64,000 nucleotides of DNA from WHSW01 sp963729075 (GCA_963729075.1 CAVSMU010000017.1:7165-71164), one strand, 5' to 3'. Shown: positions 1-7,889, counted from the first letter of the stretch. Program-made: numbers and translations. The notes: a model not told the origin generated them from the sequence alone.

Positions 1-432
1 GTGCTCGATCACGAGCTTGTCGCGGGCGTCGTTGAGCGCGACGACGACGGCCTCGTCGATCTCGGCGCGAAACAGGTGGAAGGTGCCCGGGGCCTCGGCG
101 CCGCGGGCCTCGTAGAGCGTCCGCTTGCGCTCGTCATCGACCTCCTCCGCGCGACCGGCGACCTTCGCGTCCCCCTCCCACTCCGGCGGGTCCGCGGTGC
201 CGCTGTGCAGGGCGAAGCGGGGATCGCGACGCAGGTCGAGCGCCTTTCGCCCCTCCCACATCGAGCCGAACCAGAGATCGCCCTCCGCGAAGAACGCCTC
301 GATCCCGCTGATCCGCGGCGAGCCGTCGCGGCGGACGGTCGCGATCGTCTTGTGGACCCGGTCGTCGAACGACTTGCGCACTGCCTCGGCGAGCTCCGGG
401 GCGCCGTCGACGATCTCCTGCCAGCGGGCCAC
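1..432 (-). CDS. PNPOx-like flavin-binding oxidoreductase, C-terminus cut by window edge
   Basis: The 144 visible codons run from a GTG start off the left edge. The N-terminal part reads KTIATVRRDGSPRISG, then a stretch with LWFGSMWEGRKALDLRRDPR. This is the pattern of the split-barrel pyridoxamine-5'-phosphate-oxidase-like proteins that bind FMN or F420 and act on small substrates in the cytoplasm. The start is chosen because homologous sequence begins just after it and the only nearby ATG is out of frame. The gene diverges from the TrpB-like gene, with starts 50 bp apart, so both promoters must lie in that short gap. The substrate cannot be inferred. The C-terminus is not visible, so cofactor preference is open. 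Confidence 0.72.
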   Translation of the reverse strand, partial: MARWQEIVDGAPELAEAVRKSFDDRVHKTIATVRRDGSPRISGIEAFFAEGDLWFGSMWEGRKALDLRRDPRFALHSGTADPPEWEGDAKVAGRAEEVDDERKRTLYEARGAEAPGTFHLFRAEIDEAVVVALNDARDKLVIEH

Positions 433-482
433 CTACCGATCATAGAATCGGTTCGTCCCGGGCAACGGCGAGGAGGAAGACC

Positions 483-1844
483 GTGAGTGACGAGGTCAAG
501 TTCATGCTCCCGGAGTCGGCGATCCCGACCCAGTGGGTCAACCTGCTTGCCGACCTCGGCCCGCCGCCGAATCCACCGCTTCATCCCGCGACACAACAGC
601 CGCTCGGCCCCGAAGACCTGGCGCCGATCTTCCCCATGGCCCTGATCGAGCAAGAGGTCTCGGGCGAGCCGGAGATCGCGATCCCAGACGAGGTGCGCGA
701 CGTCTACCGGCTGTGGCGGCCCACGCCGCTCTACCGCGCAAGGCGCCTGGAGCGAACGCTCGATACGCCGGCGCACATCTACTACAAGTACGAGGGCGTC
801 TCGCCCGCCGGCTCGCACAAGCCGAATACGGCGGTGGCGCAGGCCTTCTACAACCAGCAGGAGGGCGTGCGCAAGCTCGCCACCGAGACAGGCGCCGGGC
901 AGTGGGGCTCTGCGCTGGCGCTCGCGTGCCAGCTCTTCGGGCTGGAATGCGAGGTGTTCATGGTCGGAGTCTCCTATGACCAGAAGCCGTACCGGCGGGC
1001 GATGATCGAGACTTGGGGCGGCACGGTCCATCGCAGCCCCTCCGAGCTCACCGAGGCCGGCCGTTCGCAGGCCGAGCACACGTCGGGCAGCCTCGGGATC
1101 GCGATCTCGGAGGCTGTCGAGGTCGCGGCGTCGAACGAGGACACCAACTACTCGCTCGGGTCGGTGCTCAACCACGTCTGCCTGCATCAGACCGTGATCG
1201 GCCAGGAGTCGATCGCGCAGCTCGAGCTCGCCGGCGAGTACCCGGACGTGGTCGTCGGCTGCGTCGGCGGCGGCTCGAACTTCGCCGGTCTCGCCTACCC
1301 GTTCATCCGGGCCAACCTGCGCGAGGACCGATCGACCCGGTTCATCGCCGCCGAGCCCGCCGCCTGCCCGACGCTGACCCGCGGCGCCTTCCGCTACGAC
1401 TTCGGCGACACGGTCGGGCTCACCCCGCTGATGCCGATGTACACGCTTGGGCACGACTTCGTCCCGCCGCCGGTACACGCCGGTGGGCTGCGCTACCACG
1501 GCGACGCGCCGAGCCTCAGCGCACTGGTCAAGCAGGGCGTGATCGAGGCGCGGGCGATCCAGCAGACTGCCGCGTTCGACGCCGCGGTGCGCTTCGCTCG
1601 CACCGAGGGGATCATCCCCGGGCCCGAGCCTTCGCACGCGCTGCGCGCCGCGTTCGACGAGGCCGAGGCCGCCAAGGAGGCGGGCGATGAGCGCGTGATT
1701 TTGATCGGCCTCTCGGGCCACGGGCACTTCGACATGTCCGCATACGAGGCGTACCTGGCCGGCGAGCTCAGCGACCTCGAGTTCTCCGAGGACGACATGG
1801 AGGCGGCGCTCGAGCGCCTGCCGGAAGCGCCGGTTCCGGGCTAG
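483..1844 (+). CDS. trpB2: TrpB2-type tryptophan synthase beta chain (TrpB-like PLP enzyme)
   Basis: This 453-residue protein belongs to the fold-type II PLP enzymes. The PLP lysine is K113 in SPAGSHKPN, and the phosphate-binding glycine loop is CVGGGSN near residue 262. The N-terminal section, with TPLYRARRLE and YYKYEGVSPAGS, matches the TrpB2 subgroup rather than the TrpB1 that pairs with TrpA. TrpB enzymes condense indole and serine to tryptophan; TrpB2 proteins often stand alone and may salvage indole or use related nucleophiles. No trpA or other trp gene lies nearby. The GTG start is preceded by a GAGGAGGA ribosome site. Assignment to the TrpB family is firm; the physiological substrate is inferred. 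Confidence 0.9.
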   Translation: MSDEVKFMLPESAIPTQWVNLLADLGPPPNPPLHPATQQPLGPEDLAPIFPMALIEQEVSGEPEIAIPDEVRDVYRLWRPTPLYRARRLERTLDTPAHIYYKYEGVSPAGSHKPNTAVAQAFYNQQEGVRKLATETGAGQWGSALALACQLFGLECEVFMVGVSYDQKPYRRAMIETWGGTVHRSPSELTEAGRSQAEHTSGSLGIAISEAVEVAASNEDTNYSLGSVLNHVCLHQTVIGQESIAQLELAGEYPDVVVGCVGGGSNFAGLAYPFIRANLREDRSTRFIAAEPAACPTLTRGAFRYDFGDTVGLTPLMPMYTLGHDFVPPPVHAGGLRYHGDAPSLSALVKQGVIEARAIQQTAAFDAAVRFARTEGIIPGPEPSHALRAAFDEAEAAKEAGDERVILIGLSGHGHFDMSAYEAYLAGELSDLEFSEDDMEAALERLPEAPVPG

Positions 1845-1896
1845 GGGTCTGGGCCACCGGCTCGCGCGAGCGCGCAAACCCCACATCACCGGGGGG

Positions 1897-1917
1897 CGAA
1901 CGTCCCGGAGTGACCGC
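1897..1917. repeat. Left terminal inverted repeat of the AbiEi/DUF559 cassette
   Basis: These 21 bases are the exact reverse complement of 2822-2842 (21 of 21). The core is CGTCCCGGAGTGACC. The repeat ends three bases before the ribosome site of the enclosed gene. It matches the right half of the palindromic unit found at 2801-2844, in inverted orientation. Confidence 0.85.
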
Positions 1918-1928
1918 CTTAGGAGGGC

Positions 1929-2822
1929 ATGCGGGACGCTCGAGTGGCGCAGCTGGCCGGCAGGCAGTTCAATCGCGTGTCGCGAGACCAACTCGCCGCG
2001 CTCGGGCTCAGCAATTCCGCAATCGCGCATCGCATCGCCGCAGGGCGGCTCGTGGCCGTCGAGGAGGGGGTGTTCGCCGTGGCTCCGGTTCTCGAGCACG
2101 ACGAGTGGGGCCGGTGGATGGCAGCCACGCTGACCGCGCCGGGCAGCGTGCTGAGCCACCGGAGCGCCGCTTCCGCGTGGGGCTTCTGGGGGTTGCCGCG
2201 CTCGCTCGAAACCGTGACGCGGCCGGGGTCCGGCGGACCTCGACGCCACGGTGGAGTCCTCGCGTTTCGCAGCTCGACGCTCGACGGGGAGTGCACGCTT
2301 CTGCGAGGGATCCCGATCACGTCCGTCTCGCGAACGCTGCTCGATCTCGCCCGCGGCGTGAGCGATCGGGCGCTGGCGCGGTCGGTGCGCGAGGCGGTCC
2401 GACTGGAGCTCGTCACGATCCACGCGCTCGGCGACGCGCTGGGCCGCTGCCGCGGCCGACGCGGGGCTCGCCGGCTCGCCGACACCGTCGCCCGCTACAC
2501 CGGCCTGCCGCTCGAACGGGCCCGAAGCGGGGCAGAGATACGGGCCCTGGAGATCCTGCGCTCCGCGAGACGCGCGCTGCCCAAGCTCAACCAGCGCATC
2601 GCGGGCGAGGAGGCCGACCTGAGCTGGGTCGCCTCGCGGCTCATCATCGAGATCGACGGCCAGCCGTTCCACCTCGACGCGGGCGAGGATGCGCGCAAGC
2701 TGGCCCGCTGGGAAGCGGCCGGTTGGAGGGTCACGCGAATTCCCGCGGAGGACGTCTACGAGCGCCCGGGCCGGCTGCTCGGCCTGGCTCCCGCGTCGAG
2801 CGTCCCGGAGCGCGTCCGATAG
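1929..2822 (+). CDS. AbiEi-type winged-helix plus DUF559-like PD-(D/E)XK nuclease domain protein
   Basis: The protein has 297 residues. Residues about 10-50 (VSRDQLAALGLSNSAIAHRI, then GRLVAVEEGVFAV) resemble the winged-helix AbiEi antitoxin N-terminal domain. The C-terminal 80 residues carry ADLSW, then RLIIEIDGQPFH, then GWRVTRIPAEDV, the D...ExD pattern of DUF559/Vsr-like PD-(D/E)XK nucleases. Such proteins are abundant in high-GC actinobacteria; their role is not established. A strong AGGAGG lies at 1921-1926. The gene is unusual in being bracketed exactly by inverted repeats: the last G of its stop codon is the first base of the right repeat, and its last eight codons lie in a repeat unit. 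No AbiEii-type toxin gene is adjacent. A paralogue of the same architecture lies at 16515-17390. Confidence 0.82.
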   Translation: MRDARVAQLAGRQFNRVSRDQLAALGLSNSAIAHRIAAGRLVAVEEGVFAVAPVLEHDEWGRWMAATLTAPGSVLSHRSAASAWGFWGLPRSLETVTRPGSGGPRRHGGVLAFRSSTLDGECTLLRGIPITSVSRTLLDLARGVSDRALARSVREAVRLELVTIHALGDALGRCRGRRGARRLADTVARYTGLPLERARSGAEIRALEILRSARRALPKLNQRIAGEEADLSWVASRLIIEIDGQPFHLDAGEDARKLARWEAAGWRVTRIPAEDVYERPGRLLGLAPASSVPERVR

Positions 2823-2844
2823 CGGTCACTCCGGGACGTTCGGC
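2801..2844. repeat. Palindromic repeat unit 1 (carries the right terminal inverted repeat)
   Basis: This 44-bp unit begins CGTCCCGGAG and ends CCGGGACGTTCGGC, so its ends pair in a stem of about 9 bp. Positions 2822-2842 are the right arm of the perfect inverted repeat with 1897-1917. The unit encodes the last codons and stop of the preceding gene. Unit 2 (2863-2906) is a direct copy differing at four bases. Confidence 0.82.
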
Positions 2845-2862
2845 AACCGACCCTGCGGCGAA

Positions 2863-2906
2863 CGTCCCGGAATGCGTCCCATAGCGGTTACTCCGGGACG
2901 TTCGGC
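2863..2906. repeat. Palindromic repeat unit 2, between convergent genes
   Basis: This is a second copy of the 44-bp unit, 40 of 44 bases identical to unit 1 and starting 62 bp later in the same orientation. With its flanking bases it folds as an 11-bp stem (AACGTCCCGGA with TCCGGGACGTT) around a 20-base loop. It sits just before the end of apt and after the end of the DUF559-type gene, so it could also act as a two-way terminator. Confidence 0.8.
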
Positions 2907-2914
2907 GTTCCGGC

Positions 2915-3433
2915 TCAGCTCTCGTAGCGGAGCAGCGCGTCGACCTCGTGTCCCCCGAGCCGCCCGCGGCCGCCGAGGAACGCGAGCTCGAGGAGGAACA
3001 GGCACGTGACGACGCGTCCGCCCAAGCGCTCGATCGCCTCGACCGTCGCCGCCGCGGTGCCGCCGGTGGCGATCAGGTCGTCGTGGAGGAGTACCCGCGT
3101 TCCGTCGCCGATCGCGTCCGCGTGCAGCTCGAGCGCGTCGACGCCGTACTCGAGCTCGTACTCCACGCTCACCCGCTCCGCGGGCAGCTTCCCCTGCTTG
3201 CGCGCCGGGGCGAAGCCCACGCCGAGCTCGTGCGCGAGGGCGCCCCCGAAGATCAGCCCCCGCGCCTCGATGCCGACGACGAGGTCGAGCTCGTGGCGGC
3301 GGGCCCGCTCGACGAGCCAGGCGAGGGCCGCCGCGCTGGCGTCCGGGTCGAGCAGCAGCGGGGTGATGTCCTTGAACACGATCCCCGGGCGCGGAAAGTC
3401 CGGGATGTCGCGAACGTGGTCGCGGAGGTCCAC
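2915..3433 (-). CDS. apt: Adenine phosphoribosyltransferase
   Basis: This cytoplasmic purine-salvage enzyme converts adenine and PRPP to AMP and pyrophosphate. The 172-residue length is normal for the family. The N-terminus IPDFPRPGIVFKDITPLL is the typical adenine-binding region, EARGLIFG is the family signature near residue 56, and the PRPP-binding loop VLLHDDLIATGGTA spans residues 114-127. The start codon is GTG. The gene converges on the AbiEi/DUF559 cassette and ends nine bases beyond repeat unit 2. In many bacteria apt lies near rel or secDF; no such neighbour is seen here. Confidence 0.95.
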   Translation of the reverse strand: MDLRDHVRDIPDFPRPGIVFKDITPLLLDPDASAAALAWLVERARRHELDLVVGIEARGLIFGGALAHELGVGFAPARKQGKLPAERVSVEYELEYGVDALELHADAIGDGTRVLLHDDLIATGGTAAATVEAIERLGGRVVTCLFLLELAFLGGRGRLGGHEVDALLRYES

Positions 3434-3470
3434 GCCGCGACCCTACCCCGGCTATCGTCATTGCCCCCTC

Positions 3471-3559
3471 GGAGAGGTGACCGAGTGGCTTAAGGTGCGC
3501 GACTGGAAATCGCGTGGGCGGTGAAAGCTGCCTCGTGGGTTCGAATCCCACCCTCTCCG
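3471..3559 (+). tRNA. tRNA-Ser(GGA)
   Basis: A class II tRNA of about 89 nt. The acceptor stem GGAGAGG pairs with CCTCTCC, followed by discriminator G; no CCA is encoded. The anticodon stem CGCGA/TCGCG encloses the loop CTGGAAA, giving anticodon GGA. The variable arm is long, as expected for tRNA-Ser, and the T arm is GTGGG-TTCGAAT-CCCAC. It reads UCC and UCU codons. Confidence 0.96.
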
Positions 3560-3659
3560 TTCTTAAAGAGGCCAGCTCTCGTGCTCCCGCAGCGCGGCGA
3601 AAGCTTCCTCGGTTTCGCGCGGACTCAGCGGGATGGCCGCTTCCCGGACGCGCCGCGAG

Positions 3660-4208
3660 TCATGCCGAATTGGCGTAGTTCAGGTAGACGACGCCGTTCT
3701 CGTAGGACTCACAGATCTCCAGCGACAGCTTGCCGGGTGCGGCATCGTCGGTGAACAGCCGCGGGCCCGACCCGCGGGTGAGCGGATAGACGCACAGGTG
3801 GAGCTCGTCGACCAGGCCGTCCGCGAGCATCGCGTGGACCAGCGTGACGCTGCCGCTCACGTAGAGATCGCCGTCGACATCGTCCTTCAGCTTCTGGATC
3901 GCCTCGGCGTCGTATGGGCCGATGATCTCCGAGTTCCTCCAGGTCGCGTCAGTGAGCGTTCCGGAGACGACGTACTTCGTGGTGTCGTTGAAGAACGGCG
4001 CGCCGGGGTCGTCCTCGACAGTCCGCGTCGACCACGCCGGCTCGAAGGCCTCGTAGGTGTTACGCCCCAGCAGAATGCCGCGGCTGCGGTCGGTGACCGC
4101 GGCCAGGCGCTCGCCCATCCGCGGGTCGAAGCCGTAGTCGAACGTCCAGGTCGGCGCGTCGATCACGCCGTCGAGGCTCATGAACTCGTGCACGTTGATT
4201 GCTCCCAC
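3660..4208 (-). CDS. Dihydrofolate-reductase-fold protein (RibD C-terminal family)
   Basis: The 182 residues have the RibD C-terminal/DHFR-like layout: N-terminal FMSLDGVIDAP, central GRNTYEAFEPAW, then KYVVSGTLTD and a DLYVSGSVTLVHAMLADGLVDEL stretch, ending in a GVVYLNY strand. Such proteins are NADPH-dependent reductases of uncertain substrate in actinobacteria; some are annotated as pyrimidine deaminase/reductase relatives. The chosen GTG start gives VGAINVHEFMSLDG; the ATG inside FMSLDG would cut the first strand. The start lies 24 bp after the end of the flavin amine oxidase gene on the same strand, so the two are probably co-transcribed. Confidence 0.8.
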   Translation of the reverse strand: MGAINVHEFMSLDGVIDAPTWTFDYGFDPRMGERLAAVTDRSRGILLGRNTYEAFEPAWSTRTVEDDPGAPFFNDTTKYVVSGTLTDATWRNSEIIGPYDAEAIQKLKDDVDGDLYVSGSVTLVHAMLADGLVDELHLCVYPLTRGSGPRLFTDDAAPGKLSLEICESYENGVVYLNYANSA

Positions 4209-4231
4209 GTCCACCGGGCCTTTCGGGTGCC

Positions 4232-5596
4232 TTAGGCCGGCGCGGCCGCGAGGCAGGAGTCGGCGGCGCGCTGGCCCGACCGGACCGCGCCCTCCATGTG
4301 GATGTGACCGACCCCCGCGATGTCGGTGCACGCCCAGTGGATCGGGCCGATCGAGCGCCGCAGGTCCTCGCCGAACCGCGTCAGGCCGCCCGGCCCGAAG
4401 CTCGTCCCGTAGGCGCCCCGGGTCCACTCCTGAGCCGACCAGTCGGTCTCGATGAAGTCGACCGGCTCCAGTGCGCCCGCTCCCACGTACTTCGCCATCC
4501 CCTCGAGCACCGCGGCGCGGCGATCGGCATCGCTCAATCGCCCCGCGCGCTCCGCGTTCTCGCCCGCCAGGAAGGTGGTGAGGACGCCGGCCGTCGCCGA
4601 CGGTGGCGAGTTGTCGTAGACCTCGCGGACGAGCTCGTAGGGGGCGAACCCCTGTCCGGACAGCCCCTCCTCGCGCCAGAACGGCGTCTCGTAGACGGCG
4701 AGGATCTTGTTGATGCTGCCCTGCGAGAGGTCCTGCCCCATGCGCTGGCGCCAGGCGGGCAGCGCGGGCCGGAAGCGGATCGCGTTCGTCATGTTCGGCG
4801 GCACCGCGACGATCACCGCGCGCGCTCGCACCGAAGCGGCATCGCTGATGACCTCCACGCCACCGTCCGACCAGCCGATCTCACGGGCTGGGGCGTCGAG
4901 GATGACACGGTCTCCCAGGCGCTCGGCGAGCCGGATCGGGATCAGCTGGGAGCCGCCGACGACCCGGTAGGCGAGGCACTGATCGGGCTCGAACAGCTCG
5001 TAGGTGCCACCGGCCCCGGCGATCATCCACAGTCCCTGGAGCAGCGAGAAGGTGTGAGCGGGCTTCGCCAGGAAGCCGCCCGCAAGCCAAGAGCGCAGCA
5101 GATCCTGGGCCATCTCGTCCGCGACCTCCCGCCGCAGCCACGCCTCGAAGGTGGTCGCGTCGAGCTCGGCAGCGTCGGGGTGCGCCCAGGGCGCCTCGGG
5201 ATCGAGCTCGTCCGCGAGGGCGTCGAGCTTCGCCTCGGCCTCGGCGAACGCCTTCTCCGACGCGCTGCCCAGCGGCGCGTCGTGGCCCTCGTACCGGTGG
5301 GCGTTTCCGGACGGGTCGATGTAGACGTGCTCGCCGTCGCGGAAGCTCGGGAAGAGCGCGATGCCGAGGTCGTCGAGCAGCGCGTGCATCGCCGACTGGT
5401 ACGGCGCGACCCATTGGCCGCCGAGCTCGTTGGCCTCGCCGCCGATCTCCGTGTTCCAGACGCGTCCCCCCACCCGGTCGCGCGCCTCGAGCACGACGAC
5501 GTCCACTCCCTCGCCGGCGAGGGTCGACGCGGCCGTGAGCCCGGCGATCCCCGCCCCGACGACAACTATCTCGGTCTCGACGCTGCGCTCCGGCAT
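4232..5596 (-). CDS. Flavin-containing amine oxidase
   Basis: The protein has 454 residues. The N-terminal dinucleotide fold (VVVGAGIAGLTAA, about residues 10-22), the ARDRVGGRVW motif, ELGGQWV, and the C-terminal VGHIHMEGAVRSGQRAA are the signature blocks of monoamine-oxidase-type FAD enzymes. Such enzymes oxidise primary or secondary amines to imines with release of H2O2; some act on polyamines or indoleamines. There is no export signal. The start follows GGAGGGAAGGCAGG, a clear ribosome site, and is preferred over an upstream ATG without one. The next gene on this strand is the DHFR-like reductase, and the two may form a small operon. Confidence 0.88.
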   Translation of the reverse strand: MPERSVETEIVVVGAGIAGLTAASTLAGEGVDVVVLEARDRVGGRVWNTEIGGEANELGGQWVAPYQSAMHALLDDLGIALFPSFRDGEHVYIDPSGNAHRYEGHDAPLGSASEKAFAEAEAKLDALADELDPEAPWAHPDAAELDATTFEAWLRREVADEMAQDLLRSWLAGGFLAKPAHTFSLLQGLWMIAGAGGTYELFEPDQCLAYRVVGGSQLIPIRLAERLGDRVILDAPAREIGWSDGGVEVISDAASVRARAVIVAVPPNMTNAIRFRPALPAWRQRMGQDLSQGSINKILAVYETPFWREEGLSGQGFAPYELVREVYDNSPPSATAGVLTTFLAGENAERAGRLSDADRRAAVLEGMAKYVGAGALEPVDFIETDWSAQEWTRGAYGTSFGPGGLTRFGEDLRRSIGPIHWACTDIAGVGHIHMEGAVRSGQRAADSCLAAAPA

Positions 5597-5715
5597 CCTG
5601 CCTTCCCTCCGGCGGGTCGGTGGCGCCCAGTCTAAGTCAGGTCGCACCGGGCCCGCCGCGCGGCTGAGGCCGCTGGACGCCCGCCTCGGGCGCTGATCGC
5701 GTTAGGGTCCGCGCC

Positions 5716-6501
5716 ATGGAGGGGATCCGGATCGAGCGGCGGGGCGCGACCTTCGAGCTGACCATCGACCGGCCGAAGGCGAACGCGATCGACTCGGCGA
5801 CCAGCCAGGCGATGAGCGAGGCGTTCATCGGCTTTCGCGATGACCCGGAGCTGCGGGTCGCGATCGTCACCGGCGCCGGCGAGCGGTTCTTCTCCGCCGG
5901 CTGGGACCTGAAGGCGTACGCGGCCGGCGATCCCGGGGATCCGGAGGCCTTCGGCCCCGGCGGGCTCGCCGGGCTCACGGAGCTCTTCGACCTGGACAAG
6001 CCGGTGATCGCCGCGGTCAACGGCTACGCGGCGGGCGGCGGGTTCGAGCTCGCGCTCGCCTGCGATCTGATCGTCGCCGTCCCGGAGGCGCGGTTCTCGC
6101 TGCCCGAGGTGAAGGTCGGGCTGGTGCCCGACTCGGGCGGGATCTTCCGGCTGTCGCGGCGGATGCCGCCGGCGCTGGCGCGCGAGCTGCTGCTCACCGG
6201 GCGGCCGATGGACGCGGACGAGGCGGCGCGCTGGGGCGTCGTCAACCGCGTCGTCGAGCGCGACAATCTCCTCTCGGAGGCCCGGGCGCTGGCGGCGGAG
6301 ATCGAGGCGGCGGCGCCGCTGGCGACGCGCGCCGTCAAGGCGATCCTCGCGGCGACCGAGGAGCTGAGCGTCGAGCGGGCGTTCTCCGCCCTGCGCGACG
6401 GCAGCGTGCCGGCCTACGACCGCGCGATGGCATCGCCCGACGCCGACGAAGGAGCGCGAGCCTTCGCCGAGGGCCGCGATCCCGTCTGGCGCGGCGAATG
6501 A
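5716..6501 (+). CDS. Enoyl-CoA hydratase/isomerase family protein, CaiD-like
   Basis: A crotonase-fold protein of 261 residues. The first oxyanion-hole segment is FSAGWDLKA (residues 59-67) and the second is VNGYAAGGGFELALACD. The FSAGWDLKAYAAGD, FGPGGLAGLTELFDLDKPVIAAVNGYA and VPDSGG blocks resemble carnitinyl-CoA dehydratase (CaiD) more than ordinary enoyl-CoA hydratases. It probably hydrates or isomerises an acyl-CoA in the cytosol. No other cai genes are near, so carnitine use is not supported. It overlaps the SDR gene by 4 bp (ATGA), which argues for translational coupling and a shared pathway. Confidence 0.86.
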   Translation: MEGIRIERRGATFELTIDRPKANAIDSATSQAMSEAFIGFRDDPELRVAIVTGAGERFFSAGWDLKAYAAGDPGDPEAFGPGGLAGLTELFDLDKPVIAAVNGYAAGGGFELALACDLIVAVPEARFSLPEVKVGLVPDSGGIFRLSRRMPPALARELLLTGRPMDADEAARWGVVNRVVERDNLLSEARALAAEIEAAAPLATRAVKAILAATEELSVERAFSALRDGSVPAYDRAMASPDADEGARAFAEGRDPVWRGE

Positions 6502-7289
6502 GCTCGACGCTCGCGCCGGACGCGAACCGGGACAAGGTCGCGCTGATCACCGGCGGCGGCACCGGGATCGGTCGGGCGACCGCGCTGGCCTTCGCCGGCT
6601 CGGGCGCGCGGGTGGCGATCTGCGGCCGCCGTCCGGAGCCGCTCGACGAGGTCCGCGTCGAGCTCGAGCGCGCCGGCGCCGAATGCGTCGCCGTGCCGTG
6701 CGACGTCCGTGAGCCCGAGCAGGGTCGGGCGCTCGTCGACGCGATCGTGGAGCGCTTCGGCGGCGTGGACGTGCTGGTCAACAACGCCGGCGGCCAGTTC
6801 ACCGCGCCGGCGGAGGAGATCACGTCGAAGGGCATGCGCGCCGTCCACCGGCTGGCGATCGACGCAGCCTGGGACCTCACCCGCGAGGTGGCGACCCGCT
6901 CGATGATCCCGGGCGGAGGCGGGTTGATCGTCTTCCTCGGCTTCTCGCCACGCCGGGGCATCCCGGGGTTCGCACACGCATCCGCGGCGCGGGCGGCGCT
7001 CGAGAACCTCGCCCAGGGGCTCTCCTTGGAGTGGAGCCGACACTCGATCCGCGCCGTCTGCGTGGTCGTCGGCAATATCGACACCGAGGGCCTGGCCGCC
7101 TACGGGGCGGAAGCCGTTGAGGCCGCGCGCCGGCAGGTGCCGCTCGGCAGGCTGGGCGAGCCGCGGGAGGTCGCCGAGACGATCGCGTTCCTCGCCAGCC
7201 CGGGCGGCGCGTACGTCACAGGCTCGAGCGTTCTCGTCGACGGCGGCCTCGACGCCTGGGGACACGGCGAGCCGCCGCCGGAGCACTGA
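6498..7289 (+). CDS. Short-chain dehydrogenase/reductase lacking the canonical Tyr-Lys pair
   Basis: This 263-residue Rossmann protein has the NAD(P) motif TGGGTGIG (residues 18-25) and NNAGG near residue 96. It ends in a normal SDR tail (FLASPGGAYVTGSSVLVDGG). Where classical SDRs have YxxxK, it reads HASAARAA from residue 160, so both catalytic residues are replaced. A similar HSGAARAG segment is known from peroxisomal trans-2-enoyl-CoA reductase-like and AtuG-like SDRs, so a role in acyl-CoA oxidation or reduction is plausible. It overlaps the CaiD-like gene, fitting a two-step acyl-CoA conversion. Confidence 0.85.
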   Translation: MSSTLAPDANRDKVALITGGGTGIGRATALAFAGSGARVAICGRRPEPLDEVRVELERAGAECVAVPCDVREPEQGRALVDAIVERFGGVDVLVNNAGGQFTAPAEEITSKGMRAVHRLAIDAAWDLTREVATRSMIPGGGGLIVFLGFSPRRGIPGFAHASAARAALENLAQGLSLEWSRHSIRAVCVVVGNIDTEGLAAYGAEAVEAARRQVPLGRLGEPREVAETIAFLASPGGAYVTGSSVLVDGGLDAWGHGEPPPEH

Positions 7290-7290
7290 T

Positions 7291-7389
7291 CTAGAGGTAC
7301 TCCTCGGCGTGGGCCGGCATTCGGCGGTTCTGGATCACCTGGTAGGGGACCGCCAGAAACCAGGACGCGACCGCGAGCGTGGTGTTCAC
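7291..7389 (-). CDS. Possible 32-residue single-span membrane peptide
   Basis: A short GTG-started frame on the minus strand downstream of tadA. It begins with the hydrophobic stretch TTLAVASWFLAVPYQVI and ends with a charged tail, HAEEYL. No clear ribosome site precedes it. It occupies the gap between the SDR gene and tadA. It may be a real micro-protein or chance. Confidence 0.25.
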   Translation of the reverse strand: MNTTLAVASWFLAVPYQVIQNRRMPAHAEEYL

Positions 7390-7418
7390 GGCTCGATCGC
7401 CGCTCACGGGTGGCGAGC

Positions 7419-7889
7419 CTATCCGCGTCGCTCGCCGAAGAACGCGCGCAGCAGCGCCGTGGACTCGTCGGCCAGCAGCCCCGAGTCGACCCGGGGGCGG
7501 TGATTGAGGCGAGGCTCGCCGAGGACGTCGAGGATGCTGCCGGCCGCGCCCGCCTTCGGGTCCGGCGCCGCGAAGACGACTCGCGGCACCCGCGCGAGCA
7601 CGATCGCCCCGGCGCACATCGCGCAGGGCTCGAGGGTGACGTACAGCACCGAGTCCGGAACGCGCCAGCCGCCGAGACGCCGGGACGCCGCGCGGAGCGC
7701 AAGGATCTCGGCGTGCGCCGTGGGGTCCGAGCGCCGCTCCCGCTCGTTGCCGGCGGCGCCGATTACCTCTCCCTCGCGCACGACGACCGCGCCGATCGGG
7801 ACGTCACCGTGCTCGGCGGCGCTCTCGGCCTCACGCAGTGCCAAGCGCATGAACTGCTCGTCGCGGGCGAAGAACCGGGGCTCGCTCAC
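7419..7889 (-). CDS. tadA: tRNA-specific adenosine deaminase TadA
   Basis: TadA converts adenosine 34 to inosine in tRNA-Arg(ACG), a zinc-dependent cytosolic reaction. The 156 residues contain the zinc-binding and proton-shuttle motif TAHAEILALR and the second zinc motif LEPCAMCAGA, both intact. DVPIGAVVV lies upstream, as usual for the deaminase fold. The GTG start gives VSEPRFFARDEQFMRLALREAE, with the helix that begins the family domain; the internal ATG at MRLAL is an alternative. The gene diverges from the subtilase gene across a 99-bp gap. Confidence 0.93.
   Translation of the reverse strand: MSEPRFFARDEQFMRLALREAESAAEHGDVPIGAVVVREGEVIGAAGNERERRSDPTAHAEILALRAASRRLGGWRVPDSVLYVTLEPCAMCAGAIVLARVPRVVFAAPDPKAGAAGSILDVLGEPRLNHRPRVDSGLLADESTALLRAFFGERRG

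Noticed and set aside
9..2672. An 887-codon open frame on the minus strand
   Set aside because: It is Arg/Ala-rich antisense reading of the TrpB2 and DUF559-type genes with no domain. High GC makes such long false frames common.
3471..3659. An integrative element attachment site at the tRNA-Ser gene
   Set aside because: No integrase gene and no repeat of the tRNA 3' end is seen downstream.
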